DNA of 9,747 nucleotides from an uncultured Bacilli bacterium (GTDB lineage Bacteria; Bacillota_I; Bacilli_A; RF39; UBA660): contig CARZYU010000015.1 in NCBI GenBank assembly GCA_949113215.1, forward strand, positions 2,142-11,888, read 5' to 3'. The position numbers and the translations under genes are program-made. Shown here piece by piece: positions 1-5,707 of this stretch (positions are counted from its first letter, which is position 1; each line of letters begins with the position of its first letter). The notes below the pieces were generated by a model that did no database searches, was not told where the DNA came from, and saw only the letters and a list, made by a program, of their open reading frames with translations.

Positions 1-1
1 T

Positions 2-967
2 TCTTACATCGATTTTCAGGGTATGATTCCTTCCACTGGTAGTATCTCTTTACGAAAAGCTTGGGAAATGTTTTTCCAAAAGCATCCGGATTCTTTTATC
101 AAAAAACAAGTAAAGGCCGTAAGAAATGCCATCTCTCTTTTTCACTCTTTAGGAGAGTGTCATCGTTTTATGGATGCAAAACTCTATCATTATTGTTATG
201 AAGCAGATGAAATGTCTCAATTTGGTGCTCTTACCATTCGCCTTAATGATGGAAGTATCTATGTATCGTTTGAAGGAACGGATGGTTTCATCAGTGGTTG
301 GGAAGAGGACTTTCAACTTTCGTACCAATTTCCTGTACCGGCTCATAAAAAAGCAATCTCTTATTTAAAGCACACCATCAAACTTACGGATCGCGTTGTT
401 TTGGTCGGAGGCCATTCTAAGGGTGGAAATTTAGCAATGGTAGCTTCGATGTATATGCCTTGGTATCACAGAAGAAAAATAAAACATGTTTACAACAACG
501 ATGGTCCAGGTCTTAGAGAACGAGAATTTCATTCCAAACAATACCAACGTATGAGAAAGAAACTGACGATGATCGTTCCAATGGATAGCTTGGTAGGAAT
601 GATTCTAGAACATCCAGATGATTTCATTGTGGTTAAGACAAGTATTCGAGGAATCCTTTCTCATGATGGAACTTGTTGGTGTGTTTCAAAGGGTTCTTTT
701 CTAAGGGAAAAGCAAAGCAAACGCAGCAAGCAAAATGAACGAAGATTTGCTTCTTGGCTTTCGAAGATGGATGATGAAAAAAGAAAGGAATTTTCCACCT
801 CTTTATTTGATCTTTTTCATCAAAGTGGAATTACGGATATCAATGATCTTCGCTTGTCAAAACTAAACAATATTTTAAAACTGGTGACTGAAATCAAACA
901 TATGGAGAAAGATACTCGAAAGAGTATCGTTGAAACAATCAAATTGTTGATCGATGAGGTAGAGTGA
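2..967 (+). CDS. Mbeg1-like (DUF2974) alpha/beta hydrolase, 5' end cut off
   Basis: The protein belongs to the Mbeg1-like/DUF2974 family of cytoplasmic lipase-like hydrolases, whose substrate is not established. The frame is open back to the window edge, and the residues before the first ATG (SYIDFQG, then MIP) match the family's N-terminal part. The ATG at 23 is therefore internal and the true start lies outside the window. Counting from that ATG, the nucleophile elbow is GGHSKGG with Ser132 (codon 416-418). Further on, PMDSLVGMILEH and the LSHDG...W segment supply the likely acid and His of the triad; these assignments rest on remembered family patterns. The C-terminal third is lysine-rich and helical, also usual in the family. 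It ends in TGA at 965-967 inside a terminator hairpin, so it is transcriptionally separate from the Bce genes. There is no signal peptide in the visible part. Family assignment is fairly sure; function is not known. Confidence 0.82.
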   Translation, partial: SYIDFQGMIPSTGSISLRKAWEMFFQKHPDSFIKKQVKAVRNAISLFHSLGECHRFMDAKLYHYCYEADEMSQFGALTIRLNDGSIYVSFEGTDGFISGWEEDFQLSYQFPVPAHKKAISYLKHTIKLTDRVVLVGGHSKGGNLAMVASMYMPWYHRRKIKHVYNNDGPGLREREFHSKQYQRMRKKLTMIVPMDSLVGMILEHPDDFIVVKTSIRGILSHDGTCWCVSKGSFLREKQSKRSKQNERRFASWLSKMDDEKRKEFSTSLFDLFHQSGITDINDLRLSKLNNILKLVTEIKHMEKDTRKSIVETIKLLIDEVE

Positions 968-981
968 AACTGCCTCTTTTT
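956..981 (+). terminator. Intrinsic terminator overlapping the hydrolase stop codon
   Basis: The arms GAGGTAG (956-962) and CTGCCTC (970-976) pair over 7 bp with one T-G wobble. The 7-nt loop contains the TGA stop at 965-967, and a run of five Ts follows at 977-981. The structure is compact and typical, and it separates the hydrolase from the Bce regulator. The upstream arm lies in the last codons of the gene. Confidence 0.6.
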
Positions 982-983
982 GG

Positions 984-997
984 TGACGAAACTGTAA
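984..997 (+). promoter_or_regulatory. BceR-like operator box upstream of the response regulator
   Basis: The site reads TGACG-AAAC-TGTAA, one mismatch from the BceR-type consensus TNACA-N4-TGTAA known from Bacillus-group systems. It shares the ten bases AAACTGTAAG with the perfect box before the ATPase gene, and a similar AG-rich tract follows both. It ends 23 nt before the -10 element, so it replaces or overlaps the -35 region. This suggests autoregulation of the regulator-kinase pair. Confidence 0.55.
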
Positions 998-1017
998 GAG
1001 TAGGAAGGAAAAAATCA

Positions 1018-1026
1018 TGGTATAAT
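1018..1026 (+). promoter_or_regulatory. Extended -10 promoter of the regulator-kinase operon
   Basis: TGG-TATAAT gives a perfect -10 (1021-1026) with the TGN extension. No recognisable -35 exists at the expected distance (998-1003 reads GAGTAG). This fits a promoter that relies on the extended -10 and/or on an activator bound at 984-997. Transcription would begin near 1033, about 20 nt before the regulator ATG. Confidence 0.6.
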
Positions 1027-1052
1027 AACCTAAAGAAAGGAAAGAAGGAAAC

Positions 1053-1715
1053 ATGTTTAAAATCTTGATTGTAGAAGATGATATCGAACTGAGAGAAGAG
1101 CTTTCTATCTTTCTTACCAAGAATGGTTACGAAAGCTACTGTTTGGAGGACTTTCAGGATCCTCTTTCCAAAATGGAACAAAGGAAACCTGATTTGATTC
1201 TTTTGGATATCAATCTACCTAATTGTAATGGAGAATTCTTATTGAAAGAAATGCGAAAGCAAAGCAATGTTCCAGTTATCATGCTTACGAGTCGCAATAC
1301 GGAAGTTGATGAGGTGCTAAGTATGACATATGGAGCAGACGATTACATTACGAAGCCATACAATCCAACCCTTCTTTTGCTCCGGATTGAGGCTGTTTTA
1401 AAACGATATCATCATGTCAGTCATATCTTAACTTATCAGGATGTAACCATCAATGTCGAAAAAGGAACTGTTTTAAGGGAAAAACAAGAGTTGATTCTTT
1501 CCAAAAATGAGATGCGTATCTTAGTGTATTTGGTAAACCATCAGGGAGCGATCGTAACGAGAGACGAACTGATGAATCATCTGTGGGATAATATGGAGTT
1601 TGTCGACGATAATACGCTTACTGTAAACATCAATCGCCTACGAGGTAAACTAAGTGAAATCGGGTTATATCATGTCATTGAAACGAGAAGGGGACTAGGG
1701 TATATTTTATTATGA
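1053..1715 (+). CDS. bceR: OmpR/BceR-family response regulator
   Basis: This is the cytoplasmic transcription factor of a two-component system, 220 aa, a normal length for the OmpR/PhoB class. The N-terminal receiver domain (about 1-118) has the acidic pair D9/D10, the phospho-acceptor D52 in LLDINLP, the switch T79 and the conserved K101-P102. The C-terminal winged helix (about 125-220) carries the usual ELMNHLW and TVNINRLRGKL segments and ends with the ETRRGLGYIL hairpin. The ATG follows AAAGG/AAGGA tracts at 1036-1049. It overlaps the kinase gene by four bases (ATGA, 1712-1715), a sign of translational coupling. With a Bce-type kinase and transporter immediately downstream, its targets are likely the two TGTAA boxes in this window. 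The exact paralogue (BceR, PsdR or YxdJ type) cannot be decided from sequence alone. Confidence 0.93.
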   Translation: MFKILIVEDDIELREELSIFLTKNGYESYCLEDFQDPLSKMEQRKPDLILLDINLPNCNGEFLLKEMRKQSNVPVIMLTSRNTEVDEVLSMTYGADDYITKPYNPTLLLLRIEAVLKRYHHVSHILTYQDVTINVEKGTVLREKQELILSKNEMRILVYLVNHQGAIVTRDELMNHLWDNMEFVDDNTLTVNINRLRGKLSEIGLYHVIETRRGLGYILL

Positions 1716-2749
1716 AATTTAATTTTATTTCTTATCTAAAAGACCGATTGATTTCCATTCTTCTTTTCTTCTTTCTCTTTCTAAGTGTTTTCTTTACTCT
1801 AAGTGCCTTTCATGTCGGAGAAGAACTCCTTCTTTCCATTATGGTTTTGTTTTTTCTTTTTGGTAGTGTTCTTCTTTCGTATGACTATATTCGCAGAAGA
1901 ACGTTTTGGAAGCATTTCCTCTTTTGTCTTGAACGGCTTGATGAAAAGTATTTGATTTCCGAAATTGTATCCAAACCCGAATTTTTAGAGGGAGAACTTT
2001 TCTTCGATGCCCTTTATGAAATTAATAAATCAATGAACGAGAAAATTCATGATTATAGGAAAAATGTGACAGACTTTAAAGAGTACATTGAGCTTTGGAT
2101 TCACGAAGTGAAAATTCCTATTGCCAGTAGTAAACTAATTGCCTATAACAATCGATCGAAAGAAATCAAAAAAATCGATGAGCAGATTTCTCGGATTGAA
2201 AATGAAGTAGAGCAGGTTCTCTATTATGTGCGAAGTGAAAATGCGGAAAAAGATTATCTCATTAAAGAGGTTTCTCTTCGTTCTGTCATCAACCAAGTGG
2301 TTGTAAAAAACAAAGAGGCGCTTCTTGCCAAAAAAGTAACCATCAAAATGGAAAATGTTGACCACACTGTTTTGACCGATGGAAAATGGTTTGAATACAT
2401 TTTAAATCAAATTGTCAATAACAGTATGAAATATGCCAAAGAAAAAGATTCCTTTCTTCACTTTTCTTATCACGAAACCAAAGAGGAAGCGATTTTGGAA
2501 ATCGAAGACAATGGAATTGGAATAGCCAAAACAGATTTGCCACGCGTGTTTGAAAAATCGTTTACGGGAAAGAATGGGCGAAAAGGAAAGAACTCAACGG
2601 GTATGGGACTTTATATTGTAAAAAATCTCTGTGATAAATTGGGTCACTCCATCGAATTAAAATCAGAAGAAGGAAAAGGAGTTAAAGTGATCCTTTCTTT
2701 TTCCAAAGAAGGCTATTATGATGTAGCAAAATCTCTTACAAAACTGTAA
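1712..2749 (+). CDS. bceS: BceS-like intramembrane-sensing histidine kinase
   Basis: This 345-aa membrane kinase has two N-terminal transmembrane helices (about 13-33 and 39-60) joined by only a few residues (HVGEE). It thus lacks an extracellular sensor domain, the hallmark of BceS-type kinases that take their signal from the partner permease. The cytoplasmic part has the H-box WIHEVKIP with phospho-acceptor H131, an N-box with N232 and N236, a G1 box DNGIGI and a G2 box STGMGLYIVK, so all catalytic elements are present. Its ATG overlaps the regulator stop. The gene end is also regulatory DNA: the last three codons plus stop fall in a perfect BceR-like inverted repeat. It should phosphorylate the regulator upstream when the ABC transporter encounters a cell-wall-directed peptide; that role is inferred from the family and context. 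Confidence 0.93.
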   Translation: MKFNFISYLKDRLISILLFFFLFLSVFFTLSAFHVGEELLLSIMVLFFLFGSVLLSYDYIRRRTFWKHFLFCLERLDEKYLISEIVSKPEFLEGELFFDALYEINKSMNEKIHDYRKNVTDFKEYIELWIHEVKIPIASSKLIAYNNRSKEIKKIDEQISRIENEVEQVLYYVRSENAEKDYLIKEVSLRSVINQVVVKNKEALLAKKVTIKMENVDHTVLTDGKWFEYILNQIVNNSMKYAKEKDSFLHFSYHETKEEAILEIEDNGIGIAKTDLPRVFEKSFTGKNGRKGKNSTGMGLYIVKNLCDKLGHSIELKSEEGKGVKVILSFSKEGYYDVAKSLTKL

Positions 2750-2750
2750 G
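2735..2750 (+). promoter_or_regulatory. Perfect BceR-like inverted repeat upstream of the transporter genes
   Basis: CTTACA-AAAC-TGTAAG is a perfect 6-bp inverted repeat and an exact match to the TNACA-N4-TGTAA consensus of BceR-type regulators. It overlaps the kinase stop codon (2747-2749) and ends 43-44 nt before the transporter -10 element. The consensus comes from known Bacillus-group systems; binding here is an inference. Confidence 0.75.
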
Positions 2751-2792
2751 TTAGAGTAAGAAAGATCGATGGTTTCTTCCCTTGCTTCCTAC

Positions 2793-2798
2793 TATAAT
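2793..2798 (+). promoter_or_regulatory. -10 element of the ABC transporter promoter
   Basis: This is a perfect TATAAT. The -35 window about 17 nt upstream (2770-2775, TGGTTT) is poor, as expected for an activator-dependent promoter served by the inverted repeat at 2735-2750. The predicted start near 2805 leaves a short leader with the AAAGGAG ribosome site at 2807-2813 before the ATG at 2821. It allows the transporter to be induced separately from the regulator and kinase. Confidence 0.55.
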
Positions 2799-2820
2799 GA
2801 AATACGAAAGGAGATTTTCT

Positions 2821-3588
2821 ATGAAAAAAATTCTAACGGTTTCGAATGTTACCAAATATTATGGAAATAAATCAAATTTAACGAGAGCGTTAAACGATAT
2901 TTCTTTTGAAGTAGGAGAAGGAGAGTTTGTTGCCATCATGGGAGCATCGGGAAGTGGAAAAACCACACTCTTAAACTGTCTTTCGACCATCGATAAAGTG
3001 ACGAGTGGTCACATTTTGGTGGAAGAAAACGATATTACGAGTTTGAAAGGAAATGATCTCAACCGCTTTCGAAGAGAAAATCTTGGATTTATTTTTCAAG
3101 ATTTTAATCTATTGGATACGTTGACGGCCTATGAAAACATTGCTCTTTCTCTTTCCATTCAGCATATTGATCATAAATCAATTGAGGAACGGGTCAAAGA
3201 AATTGCCAAACGTTTAAACATCTTGGATATTTTAAATAAATACCCCTATCAAATGTCAGGAGGACAAAAACAACGAGTTGCAAGTGCTAGAGCAATTATC
3301 ACGAATCCTTCGTTGATTTTAGCCGATGAACCAACGGGAGCACTGGACTCCAAAAGTAGTAAAATGCTCTTAGAATGTTTTGAAAAATTAAACGAAGAAA
3401 TGAATGCAACGATTTTGATGGTAACGCACGATGCTTTTACCGCAAGTTATGCAAGTCGCGTTATCTTCATTAAAGATGGAAAAATTTTCAACGAACTTCA
3501 TAGAGGAAATGATACAAGAAAAGAATTCTTTGATCAAATCATCGATGTTGTCACACTTCTTGGAGGTGACTTAAACGATGTTGTTTAA
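2821..3588 (+). CDS. bceA: BceA-like ABC transporter ATPase
   Basis: This 255-aa ATPase belongs to the MacB/LolD-like class that partners FtsX-type permeases. Walker A GASGSGKTT starts at G41, with K47 and T48. The Q-loop lies in FIFQDFNLL, the signature is S146-G-G-Q, Walker B is LILADEP with D169/E170, the D-loop is GALD and the switch is H203, so the enzyme should be active. I chose ATG 2821 because it follows a GGAG ribosome site. A longer in-frame form from a TTG at 2782 would begin upstream of the -10 element and has no ribosome site. The gene overlaps the permease by 11 bases. With that permease it should form the BceAB-type complex that frees cell-wall precursors from peptide antibiotics and signals to the kinase. 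The specific drug cannot be read from sequence. Confidence 0.94.
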   Translation: MKKILTVSNVTKYYGNKSNLTRALNDISFEVGEGEFVAIMGASGSGKTTLLNCLSTIDKVTSGHILVEENDITSLKGNDLNRFRRENLGFIFQDFNLLDTLTAYENIALSLSIQHIDHKSIEERVKEIAKRLNILDILNKYPYQMSGGQKQRVASARAIITNPSLILADEPTGALDSKSSKMLLECFEKLNEEMNATILMVTHDAFTASYASRVIFIKDGKIFNELHRGNDTRKEFFDQIIDVVTLLGGDLNDVV

Positions 3589-5578
3589 GTTATCGTTAAA
3601 AAATATGAAGAAGAGCATGAAAGACTATGCCATCTACTTCTTTACCTTAATTCTTGGAGTGGCAATCTTTTATGTCTTTAACTCTTTGGAAACGCAATCA
3701 GCAATGATGCGTCTTTCTTCCAGCAAACAAGATATCATGAAACTTCTCATCCAGTTGCTAGGAGGCTTCTCCGTTTTTGTTGCGATCGTTTTAGGCTTTT
3801 TAGTGATTTATGCCAATCGTTTCTTAATGAAACGGCGAAAAAAAGAATTTGGAATTTACATGACACTGGGAATGGGAAAAGCAACCATTTCCCGACTATT
3901 ATTGATCGAAACCTTTATTATTGGCTTGATTTCTCTAGGTGTAGGGCTAGGTGTTGGAATTTTAGCATCTCAAGGAATGTCGATCTTAATTGCCAATATG
4001 TTCGAAGCGGATATGACACAGTTTCACTTTGTACTCTCTTTGTCTGCCCTTTGGAAAACAGTAATTTATTTTGGAGTCATGTATCTTTTGGTAATGATCT
4101 TTAATACGATTTCTATTTCCAAATGCAAGTTATTAAATTTCTTGAATGCCAAAAAACAAAATGAAAAAATAAAATTTTCCCATCCCGTTCTCTCCATCTT
4201 TTTATTTCTTCTTTCGAGTTTCTTATTGGGATACGCCTATTATAAAGTGGTTGCTGATAGTTACTTAATGGATGAAAAAGATATGCTTTTATACATCGCT
4301 ATGGGAATTGTAGGAACGTATTTGTTTTTCCGATCTTTAACGGGATTTTTATTCCGCTTGGTAAAATCTTGTCGTAAGTTTTATTTAAAGGGTTTAAATA
4401 CTTTTGTTTTTCGTCAAGTAAGTAGTCAGATTAATACAGCCGTGGTTTCGATGACGATTATCTGTCTTTTGCTTTTCTTGACCATTGGAGTCTTTTCCAC
4501 CGCTGTATCGTTAAAGGATGCAACCAGCCGAGATTTAAAGCATTTGGTTCCAGCCGATATCCAGTTTCAACAACACTTCGAAAACTTACCTTATGGAACG
4601 ATCAAAGAAGTGATGAAAGATAGAGGAGTCCCTTACGAAGAATACTTTCAAGAAAGTGTTTCCCTTTCGGAATATCGTTTGGGAATCACCATCGAAGATA
4701 CCAGCTGGGAGGCTATTACTAAACTTTATCAAGAAGGAAGCCCTCTGAGATTAAAATCAGAAGAACAGTTTTTAAAACTATCCGAATATAATCAATTGGC
4801 AAAGCTTTATTCTCTCCCAACTTTCTCTTTAAAAGAAGACGAATACGTCTTGATTGCCAATTATGATAATATGAAAGCCATTCGCAATTTAGCGTTAAAA
4901 GAAAATGGAAATCTTTCGATCGATGGCAAAGTTTATCATCCAAAATACGATACTTGTCAAGATGGTTTCTTGATGATGTCTGCTACAGCAGAAAACACGG
5001 GAATTTATATTTTACCTGATCATGTATTGGAAGAAAAAGAACCAGTGAAGTATCACTTGGTAGCAAACTACAAAGGACAAAGTAAGGAACAGAAAGAAAA
5101 GTTAGAAGAAACGTTCTTAAACAAATTCAACCGGGAACCTTACTGTGTTACAGTAAATTATAAAGCAGATATTTATGAGTCTTCCATTGGAATTGGCGCT
5201 ATCGTTACTTTTGTTGGACTCTATTTAGGAATTGTATTTTTGATTTCAAGTGCAGCCATTTTAGCATTAAAACAGTTATCGGAAAGTTCCGATAACAAAG
5301 AAAGATACCAAGTCCTTCGTAACTTAGGAACCGATGAAAAAATGATCAATCGAGGATTGTTTCAACAGATTGCAATTTATTTCTTGCTTCCACTTTCTTT
5401 AGCAATCATTCACTCCATTTTTGGAATTCAATTTGTTCATAAAGCCATTGCAGGCATTGGTAATATAAATATTCTCTCATCAATTATCATGACTGCGTGC
5501 TTTATGATTATCATTTATGGAGGATACTTCTTAATTACTTACTTAAGTAGTAAGAGGATTATCCGCGAGAATAGATGA
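3578..5578 (+). CDS. bceB: BceB-like FtsX-family ABC permease
   Basis: This 666-aa membrane permease has the Bce-type layout of ten hydrophobic helices: about 12-33, 52-78, five more up to about residue 312, then three from about 536 to the end. A large hydrophilic domain of roughly 220 residues (313-535) lies between helices 7 and 8. In BceB proteins this extracellular domain is linked to drug recognition. The KKEFGIYMTLGM segment after helix 2 is the usual FtsX-like coupling region, and the ISSAAILALKQLSESSDNKERY segment after helix 8 is also typical. The ATG at 3578 sits inside the ATPase gene's end, 8 nt after an excellent GGAGGTGA ribosome site (3562-3569). It ends in TGA just before a double hairpin. 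Role by family: bind and move or detach peptide antibiotics and pass the flux signal to the kinase. Confidence 0.93.
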   Translation: MLFKLSLKNMKKSMKDYAIYFFTLILGVAIFYVFNSLETQSAMMRLSSSKQDIMKLLIQLLGGFSVFVAIVLGFLVIYANRFLMKRRKKEFGIYMTLGMGKATISRLLLIETFIIGLISLGVGLGVGILASQGMSILIANMFEADMTQFHFVLSLSALWKTVIYFGVMYLLVMIFNTISISKCKLLNFLNAKKQNEKIKFSHPVLSIFLFLLSSFLLGYAYYKVVADSYLMDEKDMLLYIAMGIVGTYLFFRSLTGFLFRLVKSCRKFYLKGLNTFVFRQVSSQINTAVVSMTIICLLLFLTIGVFSTAVSLKDATSRDLKHLVPADIQFQQHFENLPYGTIKEVMKDRGVPYEEYFQESVSLSEYRLGITIEDTSWEAITKLYQEGSPLRLKSEEQFLKLSEYNQLAKLYSLPTFSLKEDEYVLIANYDNMKAIRNLALKENGNLSIDGKVYHPKYDTCQDGFLMMSATAENTGIYILPDHVLEEKEPVKYHLVANYKGQSKEQKEKLEETFLNKFNREPYCVTVNYKADIYESSIGIGAIVTFVGLYLGIVFLISSAAILALKQLSESSDNKERYQVLRNLGTDEKMINRGLFQQIAIYFLLPLSLAIIHSIFGIQFVHKAIAGIGNINILSSIIMTACFMIIIYGGYFLITYLSSKRIIRENR

Positions 5579-5588
5579 GCGATGGAAC

Positions 5589-5609
5589 GTTATCTTTTCA
5601 CAAGATAAC
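5589..5609 (+). other. 8-bp perfect hairpin just after the permease stop
   Basis: The arms GTTATCTT (5589-5596) and AAGATAAC (5602-5609) pair perfectly around a TTCAC loop. No T-run follows, so it is not a classical terminator. It may protect the 3' end of the transporter mRNA or assist the terminator 20 nt downstream. Confidence 0.4.
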
Positions 5610-5629
5610 AGGAAGTCAACTCCTTAACG

Positions 5630-5657
5630 AGATTTCTCTTTCATGAGAAATCTTTTT
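5630..5657 (+). terminator. Intrinsic terminator of the bce transporter unit
   Basis: AGATTTCTC (5630-5638) and GAGAAATCT (5645-5653) form a perfect 9-bp stem with a 6-nt TTTCAT loop. The T-run 5653-5657 follows. This is a clear Rho-independent terminator that isolates the transporter genes from the surface protein gene. Confidence 0.8.
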
Positions 5658-5683
5658 GTATATAAGAAAAAGTATGATATAAT
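5656..5683 (+). promoter_or_regulatory. Promoter of the poly-G surface protein gene
   Basis: A perfect -10 TATAAT (5678-5683) is preceded by TGA, giving the TGN extension. The best -35 candidate is TTGTAT (5656-5661) with a 16-nt spacer; it is weak and overlaps the terminator tail. Transcription would start near 5690. A 5' leader of about 18 nt would contain AGGAGTGA (5695-5702) with 8 nt between GGAG and the GTG start at 5708. Confidence 0.6.
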
Positions 5684-5707
5684 CGATATAGAATAGGAGT
5701 GAATATT

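Noticed and set aside
911..928. GATACTC-GAAA-GAGTATC hairpin with a GNRA-type loop near the end of the hydrolase gene
   Set aside because: It is within coding sequence, has no T-run and is followed by a better terminator at 956-981; probably chance.
875..1181. Reverse-strand open frames here and at 149-346, 2135-2365, 4719-4943, 8110-8307 and 9285-9506
   Set aside because: They lack ribosome sites and family features and lie opposite well-supported genes or promoters.
2782..2820. Longer ATPase form starting at TTG 2782
   Set aside because: The start would lie upstream of the -10 element at 2793-2798, lacks a ribosome site and adds residues atypical for the family; ATG 2821 fits.
5140..5156. 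Inverted repeat TTACTGT-GTT-ACAGTAA in the permease, considered as a third BceR box
   Set aside because: It lies deep in coding sequence with no promoter nearby, and its halves and spacing do not match TNACA-N4-TGTAA.
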